Shown here in pieces: positions 1-8,853 of a stretch of DNA of 64,000 nucleotides. Under the pieces are notes generated by a model, which saw nothing but the letters and a program-made list of their open reading frames with translations, made no database searches and had not been told where the DNA came from. Every line of letters begins with the position of its first letter. Positions within the stretch are counted from its first letter, which is position 1. The position numbers and the translations under genes are program-made. This DNA comes from Mycolicibacterium sp. S2-37 (lineage in GTDB: Bacteria > Actinomycetota > Actinomycetes > Mycobacteriales > Mycobacteriaceae), in the NCBI RefSeq assembly GCF_017352375.1, contig NZ_JAFEVR010000007.1, forward strand, positions 248,001 to 312,000, given 5' to 3'.

Positions 1-486
1 CAGCGCTCGGTGACCGTCGTCCGCGACGGCGAGGTCACCTGGCCGCCGCCACCGGTCCAGGTCTCCGCTGCGCCGGCGGCCACGACCCCCGCCGCGCCGG
101 TCGAGGCGCCGAAGGCCAAACAGCCCATGACGACGGGACGGCGCCTCGGCGTCACGTTCGCCGCCGCCGCGGTGCTGTTCGCGCTGATCGCGTTCTCCCC
201 CGCCGCACTACAGGTGCACCTGACGGTCTTCGCGCTGGCGATCGTGATCGGCTACTACGTCATCGGCAACGTCCACCACGCGCTGCACACACCGCTGATG
301 TCGGTGACCAACGCCATCTCGGGCATCATCGTCGTCGGCGCGCTGCTGCAGGTCGGCCACGGTGACCAAGGAAACGGCACAGTCGTCACCGCGCTGGCGA
401 CCGCCGCGATCCTGCTCGCCAGCATCAACGTCTTCGGTGGCTTCGCGGTGACTCGCCGCATGCTGGCGATGTTCTCGAGGAGCTAG
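1..486 (+). CDS. pntA: NAD(P) transhydrogenase alpha subunit, C-terminal part (5' end outside window)
   Basis: This is the end of the alpha subunit of the proton-translocating NAD(P)+ transhydrogenase, which couples hydride transfer from NADH to NADP+ to proton flow across the inner membrane. The reading frame is open from base 1, so the gene starts before the window. Visible are the last residues of the soluble NAD domain, an Ala/Pro-rich linker, and about four membrane helices including the family-typical [12 protein letters not shown] stretch. The stop lies 4 nt before the pntB start, so the two are translationally linked. In M. tuberculosis these parts are split as PntAa and PntAb; here the soluble tail and membrane part lie in one frame, suggesting a fused alpha subunit. 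Confidence 0.9.
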   Translation, partial: QRSVTVVRDGEVTWPPPPVQVSAAPAATTPAAPVEAPKAKQPMTTGRRLGVTFAAAAVLFALIAFSPAALQVHLTVFALAIVIGYYVIGNVHHALHTPLMSVTNAISGIIVVGALLQVGHGDQGNGTVVTALATAAILLASINVFGGFAVTRRMLAMFSRS

Positions 487-490
487 CCCC

Positions 491-1927
491 ATGTTCACGA
501 TAGAGACGGCCGCCACCGCGGCCTACGTCGTCGCTGCGCTGCTGTTCATCCTGGCGCTGGCCGGCCTGTCGAAGCACGAGACGTCCAGGGCCGGAAACAG
601 TTTCGGTATCGCAGGCATGGCGCTCGCGTTGATCGCGACGGTCGCACTGGCACTGGCGCGGCACATCGAACCGATCGGCCTGGCGCTGCTCGCGGGCGCG
701 GTGATCATCGGTGCGGCGATCGGTCTGTGGCGCGCCAAGGTCGTCGAGATGACCGGCATGCCCGAGCTGATCGCGCTGCTGCACTCGTTCGTCGGCCTGG
801 CCGCCGTGCTGGTCGGCTGGAACGGCTATCTGCACGTCGAGGGTGACCCCGACAGATTCGAACCCGGCGCCGAGGCCGTCAGGCTCAGCGCCGAGGGCAT
901 GCTCGGGATCCACTCCGCCGAGGTCGTCATCGGCGTCTTCATCGGCGCGGTGACGTTCACCGGTTCGATCGTGGCCAACCTCAAGCTGTCGGCCCGGATC
1001 AAATCGGCCCCGATGATGTTGCCGGGCAAGAACTTCCTCAACGTCGGTGCGCTGGTGGTGTTCGCGGCGCTGACGGTGTGGTTCGTGATCGATCCGCAGC
1101 TGTGGCTGCTGATCGTGGTCACCGTGCTGGCGCTGCTGCTGGGGTGGCATCTGGTCGCCTCGATCGGCGGCGGCGACATGCCGGTGGTGGTGTCGATGCT
1201 CAACAGCTACTCGGGCTGGGCCGCGGCGGCATCCGGGTTCCTGCTCGGCAACGATCTGCTGATCATCACCGGCGCGCTGGTCGGGTCGTCCGGTGCGTAC
1301 CTGTCCTACATCATGTGCAAGGCGATGAACCGGTCGTTCATCTCCGTCATCGCCGGCGGGTTCGGGATGGAGAGTTCCAGCGGCGGGTCCGATGTCGACT
1401 ACGGCGAGCACCGCGAGATCACTGCCGAGGGTGCAGCCGAACTGCTCACCGGCGCCACATCGGTGATCATCACCCCGGGTTACGGCATGGCTGTGGCCCA
1501 GGCGCAGTACGGCGTCGCCGATCTGACCCGCAAACTGCGCGAGCGTGGCGTCGACGTGCGCTTCGGCATCCACCCCGTCGCGGGCCGGTTGCCCGGGCAC
1601 ATGAATGTGCTGCTGGCCGAGGCGAAGGTGCCCTACGACATCGTGCTCGAGATGGACGAGATCAACGACGACTTCGACGACACCGACGTCGTTCTGGTGA
1701 TCGGCGCCAACGACACCGTCAACCCCGCTGCGTCGGAGGATCCGAGCAGCCCGATCGCCGGTATGCCCGTGCTGACGGTGTGGAACGCCGCCAACGTCAT
1801 CGTGTTCAAACGCTCGATGGCCTCCGGCTACGCCGGAGTGCAGAACCCGCTGTTCTTCCGGGAGAACACCCAGATGCTGTTCGGTGACGCACGCGACCGG
1901 GTCAACGACATCCTCGCCGCGCTCTAG
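491..1927 (+). CDS. pntB: NAD(P) transhydrogenase beta subunit
   Basis: The beta subunit of transhydrogenase carries the proton channel and the NADP(H)-binding domain. The 478-residue length is normal for PntB. The first roughly 300 residues form a bundle of hydrophobic helices with conserved stretches such as [17 protein letters not shown]. The C-terminal domain begins near residue 320 with the dinucleotide-binding motif [12 protein letters not shown], followed by [20 protein letters not shown], which is highly conserved in the family. It directly follows pntA in one operon. The product maintains NADPH supply. Confidence 0.97.
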   Translation: MFTIETAATAAYVVAALLFILALAGLSKHETSRAGNSFGIAGMALALIATVALALARHIEPIGLALLAGAVIIGAAIGLWRAKVVEMTGMPELIALLHSFVGLAAVLVGWNGYLHVEGDPDRFEPGAEAVRLSAEGMLGIHSAEVVIGVFIGAVTFTGSIVANLKLSARIKSAPMMLPGKNFLNVGALVVFAALTVWFVIDPQLWLLIVVTVLALLLGWHLVASIGGGDMPVVVSMLNSYSGWAAAASGFLLGNDLLIITGALVGSSGAYLSYIMCKAMNRSFISVIAGGFGMESSSGGSDVDYGEHREITAEGAAELLTGATSVIITPGYGMAVAQAQYGVADLTRKLRERGVDVRFGIHPVAGRLPGHMNVLLAEAKVPYDIVLEMDEINDDFDDTDVVLVIGANDTVNPAASEDPSSPIAGMPVLTVWNAANVIVFKRSMASGYAGVQNPLFFRENTQMLFGDARDRVNDILAAL

Positions 1928-1992
1928 CGTTCCGGTGCCGTCCTCGGCAAGGCGTCCGGGTTCTGCCGCGGTCCGCCACTAGCATCCCGAGC

Positions 1993-2883
1993 GTGCCCCA
2001 GAACCAACCGTCGACGTCGCGCGGTGTACGTGGACGGCTGGCCAGTGTCGGCACCGTGCTGATCATCGTCGTCATCTACGCCGCGGCGCTGGCCGGCTAC
2101 CACTACGTCGCCGGTCCGGCGAAGTCGTTGCCCCCACCGGATCTCGGCCAGACCACCGACACGATCGTGCAGGTCACCCTGCAGGCGATCCACCCCGTCG
2201 AGAACAAGGTGGACGTGACCGTCGTGGTGTTTCCCGCCGACGAGTACATGAACACCGATCTCAACGTGGTCAACACCGACATCTCGGTGCGGCTGTTCGT
2301 GAACGAGATCAGCATCGGCGGCGATCTGCAGACGCCGAAGGGCCAGTTGCCGCAGGAGATCAACACCACGATCGCCGCCGAAGGCGACCCCGACAACTGG
2401 CCGTTCGACACGTTCACGGTCGGCGCGCTCGGCGCCGATCTGCTCGTCGGATCCGGTGACGACCGTGAGTTCGAACCGGCGCGACTCGAGGTGACCGGCG
2501 GCCTCAACAGCTGGGACATCACCAGCGTGCGCAGCGGCCCGTCCACCCAGTCCGCCGGCGACGGTGACTACCAGACCGTCACGCTGAGCCGGGCGCGGGG
2601 ACCGCTGGCCTTCGATCTCGGTCTGTGCCTGGTACTGCTGACCCTGCCCGCGGTCGCACTCTTCCTGTCGATCGAGATGATCCGCGGGCGGAAGAACTTT
2701 CTTCCGCCGTTCGGCACCTGGTACGCCGCGTCGTTGTTCGCGATCGTTCCGATCCGCAACTTCATGCCCGGCGCACCGCCGCCCGGCGCGTGGATCGACC
2801 AGATCCTCGTGCTGTGGGTCCTGCTGGCGTTGACCGGGGCGATGGTGCTGTATTTCGTCGCCTGGTACCGACGCAGCGACTGA
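1993..2883 (+). CDS. DUF4436-family membrane protein
   Basis: This 296-residue protein starts with GTG. It has one N-terminal hydrophobic segment (about residues 14-35, possibly a signal anchor), an extracytoplasmic middle of about 160 residues rich in beta-type sequence, and three C-terminal membrane helices (about residues 205-290). This layout matches the DUF4436 family found in mycobacteria, whose function is unknown. It lies 65 nt after pntB on the same strand and could be read through from that operon. The family call is from recognition of overall architecture rather than a search. Confidence 0.65.
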   Translation: MPQNQPSTSRGVRGRLASVGTVLIIVVIYAAALAGYHYVAGPAKSLPPPDLGQTTDTIVQVTLQAIHPVENKVDVTVVVFPADEYMNTDLNVVNTDISVRLFVNEISIGGDLQTPKGQLPQEINTTIAAEGDPDNWPFDTFTVGALGADLLVGSGDDREFEPARLEVTGGLNSWDITSVRSGPSTQSAGDGDYQTVTLSRARGPLAFDLGLCLVLLTLPAVALFLSIEMIRGRKNFLPPFGTWYAASLFAIVPIRNFMPGAPPPGAWIDQILVLWVLLALTGAMVLYFVAWYRRSD

Positions 2884-2934
2884 GGACCGCCCGCCTATGG
2901 TTACTTCGACCGATTCGACCATGGGAGGCATCGG

Positions 2935-4095
2935 ATGGCTGTCGATCGGCTGCTACCCACCCGGGACGCCGAGGATCTCCTCGCGCTGACCCGCGACGTC
3001 GCCGACAAGGTCCTCGACCCGATCGTCGACGCCCACGAAAAGGCGGAGAGCTATCCGGACGGCGTGTTCGCCCGGCTCGGCGCGGCCGGACTGCTCAGCC
3101 TCCCGCAGCCCGAGGAGTGGGGCGGCGGTGGACAGCCCTACGAGGTGTACCTGCAGGTGCTCGAGGAGATCGCGGCGCGCTGGGCGGCGGTCGCCGTCGC
3201 GGTCAGCGTGCACAGCCTGTCGTCGCATCCGCTGCTGACCTTCGGCACCGACGAGCAGAAGCAGCGCTGGCTGCCCGGCATGCTCTCGGGTGAGCAGATC
3301 GGCGCCTACAGCCTGTCCGAACCGCAGGCCGGCTCCGATGCCGCCGCATTGCGTTGCGCCGCAGCGTCTTCTGGCGGCCTTCCGCCCACTGGTTACGTCA
3401 TCACCGGGGAGAAGTCGTGGATCACCCACGGCGGGCGCGCCGACTTCTACACGCTGTTCGCGAGGACGGGCGAGGGCAGCCGCGGCATCTCCTGCTTCCT
3501 GATTCCGGGCGATCTGCCCGGGCTGTCGTTCGGCAAGCCCGAGGAGAAGATGGGCCTGCACGCGATACCCACCACCTCGGCGTATTACGACCACGCCGAG
3601 GTCGATGCCGACCGGCGGATCGGTGCGGAGGGCCAGGGTCTGCAGATCGCGTTCTCGGCGCTGGACGCCGGGCGCCTCGGCATCGCCGCGGTGGCCGTCG
3701 GGTTGGCGCAGGCCGCGCTCGACGAGGCCTGCGCGTACGCCAACGAGCGGACGACGTTCGGCCGCAGGATCGTCGAGCACCAGGGGCTGGGATTCCTGCT
3801 GGCCGATATGGCCGCCGCGGTCGTCAGCGCCAGGGCGACGTACCTGGACGCCGCGCGGCGACGTGACCTCGGGTTGCCGTACTCGACACAGGCCAGCGTG
3901 GCCAAACTGGTCGCGACCGACGCCGCGATGAAGGTCACCACCGACGCGGTGCAGGTGTTCGGCGGCGCCGGCTACACCCGCGACTTCCGCGTCGAGCGCT
4001 ATATGCGCGAAGCCAAGATCACCCAGATCTTCGAGGGTACGAATCAGATTCAGCGCCTGGTCATCTCGCGGTCGCTGACCCGTCCACCCGCTTGA
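2935..4095 (+). CDS. acyl-CoA dehydrogenase
   Basis: This is a flavoprotein of 386 residues, the usual length for short/medium-chain acyl-CoA dehydrogenases that introduce the 2,3 double bond in fatty-acid beta-oxidation. It shows the flavin/substrate motif YSLSEPQAGSDAAA near residues 124-137 and the C-terminal IFEGTNQIQRLVISR. The Glu of that EGT corresponds to the catalytic base of medium-chain acyl-CoA dehydrogenase. The GGAGYTRDFRVERYMREAKI stretch is also typical. It overlaps the convergent GNAT gene by 35 nt. The physiological substrate is not deducible. Confidence 0.92.
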   Translation: MAVDRLLPTRDAEDLLALTRDVADKVLDPIVDAHEKAESYPDGVFARLGAAGLLSLPQPEEWGGGGQPYEVYLQVLEEIAARWAAVAVAVSVHSLSSHPLLTFGTDEQKQRWLPGMLSGEQIGAYSLSEPQAGSDAAALRCAAASSGGLPPTGYVITGEKSWITHGGRADFYTLFARTGEGSRGISCFLIPGDLPGLSFGKPEEKMGLHAIPTTSAYYDHAEVDADRRIGAEGQGLQIAFSALDAGRLGIAAVAVGLAQAALDEACAYANERTTFGRRIVEHQGLGFLLADMAAAVVSARATYLDAARRRDLGLPYSTQASVAKLVATDAAMKVTTDAVQVFGGAGYTRDFRVERYMREAKITQIFEGTNQIQRLVISRSLTRPPA

Positions 4096-4534
4096 CGTAG
4101 AACACCCGGTCGTAGCCGTCCTCGTGGCCGCGGCCGGACTCGGTGTACCCGTGGCGCGGATAGAAGGTCTGGTTCTCGGTCATCGCGAGGTTGGTGTAGA
4201 GCCGCACCTCGGGCACGCCGAGCTCGCGGGCGTCGTCCTCCGCGCGGGCGAGCAGCAGCGCCCCGAATCCGCTGCCCTGGGCGTCGGGCGCGACGGCCAC
4301 GGTGTCGAGGAGCACGTGGTCGGGGTGCTCGACGGTGACCAGCACGGCGCCGATCCCCGCCGGCGTCTCGACCACCCAGACGCGCGCGGTGTCGACGAGC
4401 GCCCGATAGTCGTGCGTCATCGGGGCGGGCGGACGGCCGATGCGCTCGACGTAGTGGCCGAACGACGCGGCGACCACCCTCTCCACGGCGGCGACATCGG
4501 CGGCGTCGGCCCGCCGCACGGTGTGTTGATCCAT
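4061..4534 (-). CDS. GNAT family N-acetyltransferase
   Basis: This 157-residue protein transfers an acyl group from acyl-CoA to an unknown amine. It has the GNAT fold signature: VLLDTVAVAPDAQGSGFGALLLARAE contains the acetyl-CoA-binding Q/R-x-x-G-x-G/A motif, and the tail NQTFYPRHGYTESGRG is the typical beta6-beta7 element. The ATG at 4532-4534 gives a normal GNAT length; the frame stays open much further upstream only because it runs antisense to fadE2. Its 3' end lies inside the last 35 nt of the convergent acyl-CoA dehydrogenase gene. Confidence 0.85.
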   Translation of the reverse strand: MDQHTVRRADAADVAAVERVVAASFGHYVERIGRPPAPMTHDYRALVDTARVWVVETPAGIGAVLVTVEHPDHVLLDTVAVAPDAQGSGFGALLLARAEDDARELGVPEVRLYTNLAMTENQTFYPRHGYTESGRGHEDGYDRVFYVKRVDGSATAR

Positions 4535-4585
4535 CCCGACCAGCCTAGGAGTTCGGGTTTCGACGGGTGCCATATCGTGGCGGTC

Positions 4586-5815
4586 ATGGACTTCGCGATG
4601 TCTGACAAGGCCCGGGATCATCACGCTCGGCTCACCGACTTCATGACCGAGCACGTGTTCCCCGCCGAGGCGGAGTATCACCGCTATCGCGAGGAGGCCG
4701 GGCCCAAGGACCACACGGTCCCGCCGGTCGTCGAGGATCTCAAGAAGATCGCCAAGGAACGGGGGCTGTGGAACCTGTTCCTGCCGTCGATCTCGGGGTT
4801 GACCAATCTCGACTACGCCGAGCTGGCCGAGCTGTCCGGCTGGAGCATGGAGATCGCGCCCGAGGTGATCAACTGCGCGGCGCCCGATACCGGCAACATG
4901 GAGACCCTGCACCTGTTCGCGACCGAGGAGCAGAGCAAGCGGTGGCTGGAGCCGCTGCTGGCCGGCGAGATCCGCAGCGCGTTCGCGATGACCGAACCCG
5001 CGGTGGCCTCCAGCGATGCCCGCAACATCGAGACGACCATGCTGCGCGACGGCTCGGACTACGTGATCAACGGCCGCAAGTGGTGGATCACCGGCGCCGC
5101 CGATCCGCGCTGCAAGCTCCTCATCGTCATGGGCCGCACCAATCCGGACGCTGCGAGCCACCAGCAGCAGTCGATGATCCTGGTGCCGTTGGAAACACCA
5201 GGGGTCACCGTCCTTCGTTCACTGCCGGTGTTCGGCTGGCAGGACCAGCACGGTCACTGCGAGATCGTGTTCGACAACGTCCGGGTACCCGCCGAGAACC
5301 TGCTGCACGAAGAGGGTTCGGGCTTCGCGATCGCCCAGGCGCGGCTCGGACCGGGCCGCATCCACCACTGCATGCGGGCCCTCGGCGCGGCCGAACGGGC
5401 GCTGGCCCTGATGGTGGACCGGGTGCAGAAGCGGGTGGCGTTCGGTAAGCCGCTGGCCGAGCAGGGTGTGGTGCGCGAGGCGATCGCCAAGTCGCGCAAC
5501 GAGATCGACATGGCCCGCCTGCTGTGCCACAAGGCGGCGTGGACCATCGACCAGCAGGGCAACAAGGCCGCGCACGTCCTGGTCAGCCAGATCAAGGCGG
5601 TGGCGCCGCAGGTGGCGTGCGACGTCATCGACCGCGCCATCCAGGTGCACGGCGGTGCCGGGGTCAGCGACGACTTCCCGCTCGCTCGGCTGTACGCCTG
5701 GCACCGCGCGATGCGGTTGTTCGACGGACCCGACGAGGTGCACATGCGCACGATCGCCCGTTCCGAGCTCGGCCGCGAGAAGTCGCCGTTCGCGGCATCG
5801 GTGACCGGAGCGTGA
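4586..5815 (+). CDS. fadE2: acyl-CoA dehydrogenase, FadE2-like
   Basis: A 409-residue acyl-CoA dehydrogenase of the ACAD10/11-like branch. Visible elements are AMTEPAVASSDARNIETT (flavin-binding region), NGRKWWITGAADPRCK, an arginine-rich LGPGRIHHCMRALGAAERAL helix, and C-terminal VHGGAGVSDDFPLARLYAWHRAMRLFDGPDEVH. The usual catalytic EGT is replaced by DGPDE, as is common in this branch. The ATG at 4586 starts the homologous region (MDFAMSDKARDHH); the open frame extends further 5' only as an antisense shadow of the GNAT gene. Pairing with the next phosphatase gene mirrors fadE2-ptbB of M. tuberculosis, which supports the symbol. Confidence 0.88.
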   Translation: MDFAMSDKARDHHARLTDFMTEHVFPAEAEYHRYREEAGPKDHTVPPVVEDLKKIAKERGLWNLFLPSISGLTNLDYAELAELSGWSMEIAPEVINCAAPDTGNMETLHLFATEEQSKRWLEPLLAGEIRSAFAMTEPAVASSDARNIETTMLRDGSDYVINGRKWWITGAADPRCKLLIVMGRTNPDAASHQQQSMILVPLETPGVTVLRSLPVFGWQDQHGHCEIVFDNVRVPAENLLHEEGSGFAIAQARLGPGRIHHCMRALGAAERALALMVDRVQKRVAFGKPLAEQGVVREAIAKSRNEIDMARLLCHKAAWTIDQQGNKAAHVLVSQIKAVAPQVACDVIDRAIQVHGGAGVSDDFPLARLYAWHRAMRLFDGPDEVHMRTIARSELGREKSPFAASVTGA

Positions 5816-6606
5816 CCGCGACGGACCTTTCCGGCGCATGGAACTTCCGGGACGTCGCGCAGGAGACCGGTGTGCGGCCCGGATTGTTCTTCAGGTCGAG
5901 TGAGATCAGCGCACTCGACGACTCCGGTCGCGCGGCCCTGGCCGAACTCGGCATCACCGACGTGGCGGATCTGCGCTCACCGCGCGAGGTTGAGCGCCGC
6001 GGACCGGGCCGGGTGCCGGACGGGGTGGCGGTGCACCTGCTGCCGTTCCCCGACGTGTCGGCGGTCGACGGGGAGGCGCCGCACGAGGCGTCGTTCCAGC
6101 GGATGACGACCGAGAAGCCCGACGACGAGGACGTCTCGATCGCGGCGGCGCGGTTCATGACCGAGGAGTACGAGCGGTTCCCGACCCTCGGCGGTGCGCA
6201 GCGCGCGGTCCGTCAGGTGGTCACCCTGCTCGCCGACCGGCGGCCGGTGCTGACGCACTGCTTCGCGGGCAAGGACCGCACGGGGTTCACCGTCGCGACG
6301 GTCCTCGAGGCGGTGGGGGTGCAGCGCGACGCGATCGTGGCCGACTTCCTGCGCAGCAACGACGCGGTGCCGCAGTTGCGCGACCGCATCCTGGACTCCC
6401 TGCGGGACCGATCCACGGAGACGCCCGAGGTGGTGACGTTCGCCGAGGCGCGGCTGACCGACGAGGTGCTCGGGGTGCGCGAGGACTACCTGGATACCGC
6501 GCGGCGCACGATCGACTCGCACTACGGCTCGCTGGCAGGGTTCCTGGAGGCAGCCGGCGTGACGGCCGACGACGTCGCCCGGCTGCGCACCGTCCTGCTG
6601 GGCTGA
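5812..6606 (+). CDS. ptbB: PtpB-like tyrosine/serine protein phosphatase
   Basis: A 264-residue phosphatase with the PtpB-type P-loop HCFAGKDRTGF; nucleophilic Cys150, Lys154, Asp155 and Arg156 are all present. The N terminus LSGAWNFRDVA and FFRSSEISALDDSGRAALAELG are characteristic of this family. In M. tuberculosis PtpB is secreted and acts on phosphotyrosine, phosphoserine and phosphoinositides; whether this homologue is secreted cannot be told. It starts with GTG, overlapping the fadE2 stop by 4 nt, so the two are translationally coupled. Confidence 0.9.
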   Translation: MTATDLSGAWNFRDVAQETGVRPGLFFRSSEISALDDSGRAALAELGITDVADLRSPREVERRGPGRVPDGVAVHLLPFPDVSAVDGEAPHEASFQRMTTEKPDDEDVSIAAARFMTEEYERFPTLGGAQRAVRQVVTLLADRRPVLTHCFAGKDRTGFTVATVLEAVGVQRDAIVADFLRSNDAVPQLRDRILDSLRDRSTETPEVVTFAEARLTDEVLGVREDYLDTARRTIDSHYGSLAGFLEAAGVTADDVARLRTVLLG

Positions 6607-6628
6607 GGGACCCCGACCCCGGCCAGCG

Positions 6629-6684
6629 CGACAGTAACGCCACGGTGGCGATTCAGCGCGTTCGGCGCCACCGCGTTACTGTCG
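6629..6684. terminator. strong hairpin between convergent genes, probable bidirectional terminator
   Basis: Two arms (6629-6650 and 6666-6684) pair over 19 bp with a 3-nt bulge and a 15-nt loop; the core is CGACAGTAACG against CGTTACTGTCG. It sits in the 90-nt gap between the convergent phosphatase and DUF456 genes. No T-tract follows, as is common for mycobacterial terminators. The well-defined arms also fit a dispersed repeat. Confidence 0.6.
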
Positions 6685-6696
6685 GCCGCCGGCGAA

Positions 6697-7182
6697 TCAC
6701 TGGATCACGTACACGCCGACGACCCAGGCCACCGTGGCGAGCAGCGCCCCGGCCAGCTCGACCCCCATCGACAGCGCCACGCCCTTGATGGCGTGCACCG
6801 TCGACGCCCACGCGACCCGCTGATCCCGGCGCACGCCCAGCTCAGCCAGGTAGATGCCGCCGACGAAGCCGATCACCAACCCGAGCACCGGGATCACGAA
6901 GAAGCCGACGACACCCAGCACACCGCCGGCGAGCAGGCTCATCGTGCGCACATCGGCCGCACGCATCCGCCGCATCGGCCACAGGTACTTGATCAGCAGC
7001 GAGGCGCCGAGGATCACCGTCACCACGCCGAGCGTCACCCAGCCGGCGGTGGTCTGTTCGACGAACGCCCACACCGCTATCGCGGCGAACACCAGCAGCG
7101 TGCCGGGCAGCAACGGCACCACGATGCCGATGATCCCGACCGCGATCGCCAATGCGACCAGGACGATTCCGCCGAAGCTCAT
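6697..7182 (-). CDS. DUF456 family membrane protein
   Basis: A 161-residue integral membrane protein with four to five hydrophobic segments and glycine-zipper-like stretches (AVGIIGIVVPLLPGTLLVFAA near the N terminus; LAGGVLGVVGFFVIPVLG in the middle; VGGIYLAELGVRRDQRVAWASTVHAIKG near the C terminus). These match the DUF456 family, whose function is not established. It is the first gene on the minus strand after the convergent hairpin and ends 10 nt after the HAD gene start in opposite reading order, so it may have its own promoter or follow the HAD operon. Confidence 0.8.
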   Translation of the reverse strand: MSFGGIVLVALAIAVGIIGIVVPLLPGTLLVFAAIAVWAFVEQTTAGWVTLGVVTVILGASLLIKYLWPMRRMRAADVRTMSLLAGGVLGVVGFFVIPVLGLVIGFVGGIYLAELGVRRDQRVAWASTVHAIKGVALSMGVELAGALLATVAWVVGVYVIQ

Positions 7183-7191
7183 GGGTTGAAT

Positions 7192-7893
7192 CTACGCATG
7201 CAACTGGTCTGCCAGGTCACCGAAATCCTGGGCGACCAGATCGAACTCGCCCTCGTCGTAGCGCAGCGGCGGGCGCCCCGGCCCCCGCTCCAGCGGCCGC
7301 ACCACATACCCGGTGCGCAGCCCGGCATCCCGCGCGGCCCGCAGATCGCTCGGATGCGCGGCCACCAGCATCAGCTCCCCCGGGGCGACGTCCAGCAGCG
7401 CCGCGCACCCCAGATACACCTCCGGGTCCGGTTTGTAATGGCCGAACAGCTCGGCCGACATCACGCAATCCCACGGCAGCCCAGCGTGTTTGGCCATATT
7501 CGTCAGCAGTGACACGTTGCCGTTGGACAGCGGCGTGATCACGAAGCGCTGCTTGAGCCGGGTCAGCCCGGCCACCGAATCCGGCCACGGGTTCAGCCGG
7601 TGCCAGACGCGGTTGAGCTCGGAGATCTCCTCCTCGCCGACACCGGGGATGTCGCCGAGCAGCTCCACGAGCATGCCGCGGTGCAGGTCGTCGAGCTTGG
7701 TCCAGGGCAGCTCGCCGCGGCGCACGCGGTCCATCGCCGGTACGTATCCGCCGCGCCAGTCGTCGGCAAACGCCGCCCAATCCCGCTGCACGCCGTGGCG
7801 CCTGCCGAATTCCTCCGCCTCGGCGATGACGCTCGACCGCCAGTCGACCACGGTGCCGAACACGTCGAACGCCAGCGCGCGGACGCTCGTCAC
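7192..7893 (-). CDS. HAD superfamily hydrolase, haloacid dehalogenase type II
   Basis: A 233-residue HAD hydrolase. The nucleophile motif is AFDVFGTVVDWRSS with Asp10. The second motif is TPLSNGNVSLL, with Ser/Asn following. The lysine region is FGHYKPDPEVYLGCA, and the last motif is MLVAAHPSDLRAARDAG, where a DxxD-type acidic region is partly altered to HPSDL, as in many type II dehalogenases. Family members hydrolyse L-2-haloacids, but most genomic copies have no proven substrate. It overlaps the upstream quinone oxidoreductase gene by 4 nt, indicating an operon. Confidence 0.85.
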   Translation of the reverse strand: MTSVRALAFDVFGTVVDWRSSVIAEAEEFGRRHGVQRDWAAFADDWRGGYVPAMDRVRRGELPWTKLDDLHRGMLVELLGDIPGVGEEEISELNRVWHRLNPWPDSVAGLTRLKQRFVITPLSNGNVSLLTNMAKHAGLPWDCVMSAELFGHYKPDPEVYLGCAALLDVAPGELMLVAAHPSDLRAARDAGLRTGYVVRPLERGPGRPPLRYDEGEFDLVAQDFGDLADQLHA

Positions 7894-8852
7894 GGCTCCA
7901 GCACCAGCTTTCCGCGGATCTCGCCGTTGGCCAGCGCCTCCAGCGCCGCGCGGCCGTCGGCCAGCCGATAGCGCACCGGCGGCGGCGGGCGCAGCCCGCC
8001 CTCGACCAGCTTGCCCAGCCCGAAACCGAACAGCGACTGCGCGCCCGGGGTGCGGTTGACGAACTCACCCCACCCGACGCCGACCACCGAGACGTTGCGC
8101 AACAGCAGCCGATTCACCTTCACCGTCGGGATCCCGCCCGCGGCGAAACCGACCACCAACAGCCGCCCCTCGGTGGCCAGCGCCCGCACCGCATCGTCGA
8201 ACGCAGGGCCGCCGATCGGGTCGACGACCATGTCGACACCGCGGCCGCCGGTGGCGTCCTTCACCGCCTGCAGCCAGCCGTCGGTCAGCGGCAGCACCAC
8301 GTCGGCGCCGAGTGACTCGACGAATTCTGCGGCCTGCGGTCGGTGTACCAGCGCGATCACCCGCGCGCCCAGCGCCTTGGCGATCTGTACCGACGCGGTA
8401 CCGACACCACCGGCCGAGCCCAACACCAACACCGTCTCACCGGGCCGCAGCGCCCCGCGGCGGACCAGCGCGAAATACATCGTGTAGTAGTTGCCCAGCA
8501 GCGCCGCGGCCGACGCATCGTCGACGTCCGGCGGCGTCGGGACGACGCTGTCCACCCCGACGGCGACCCGCTCGGCGTAGCCGCCGAGCATGGTGAACGC
8601 CGAAACCCGTTGCCCGACCGTGAATCCCGACCCGGCCGGGGCGGAACGCACGGTGCCCGCAACCTCCATCCCCGGCACGAACGGCGGGTCCAGCCGCATC
8701 TGGTACTCGCCACGCAGCAGCAACAGGTCGGGGAAGCAGACGCCGGCAGCGCCGACGTCCACCACCACCGCACCGTCGCCGCCGGCGTCGTCGACGTCGG
8801 TGTAGTCCAGCCCGCTCGGGCCGGAGAGTTCCCGTGCGAGAAGGGCTTTCAT
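7890..8852 (-). CDS. zinc-free NADPH:quinone oxidoreductase (MDR superfamily)
   Basis: A 320-residue medium-chain dehydrogenase/reductase of the quinone-oxidoreductase branch. It has an N-terminal GroES-like domain (PFVPGMEVAGTVRSA) and a Rossmann NADPH site near residues 140-165 (VLVLGSAGGVGTASVQIAK). The cysteine set of zinc alcohol dehydrogenases is absent. It lies between the HAD gene (4-nt overlap) and the SDR gene (1-nt gap) in one minus-strand operon. Gene order resembles Rv0148-Rv0149 of M. tuberculosis. It probably reduces quinones or enones; the substrate is unknown. Confidence 0.88.
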   Translation of the reverse strand: MKALLARELSGPSGLDYTDVDDAGGDGAVVVDVGAAGVCFPDLLLLRGEYQMRLDPPFVPGMEVAGTVRSAPAGSGFTVGQRVSAFTMLGGYAERVAVGVDSVVPTPPDVDDASAAALLGNYYTMYFALVRRGALRPGETVLVLGSAGGVGTASVQIAKALGARVIALVHRPQAAEFVESLGADVVLPLTDGWLQAVKDATGGRGVDMVVDPIGGPAFDDAVRALATEGRLLVVGFAAGGIPTVKVNRLLLRNVSVVGVGWGEFVNRTPGAQSLFGFGLGKLVEGGLRPPPPVRYRLADGRAALEALANGEIRGKLVLEP

Positions 8853-8853
8853 G

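Noticed and set aside
425..1600. Long minus-strand open frame of 391 codons under pntB
   Set aside because: Antisense shadow of a clear pntB gene; its product is His/Arg/Asp-rich with no family features, as expected from reverse-complementing GC-rich codons.
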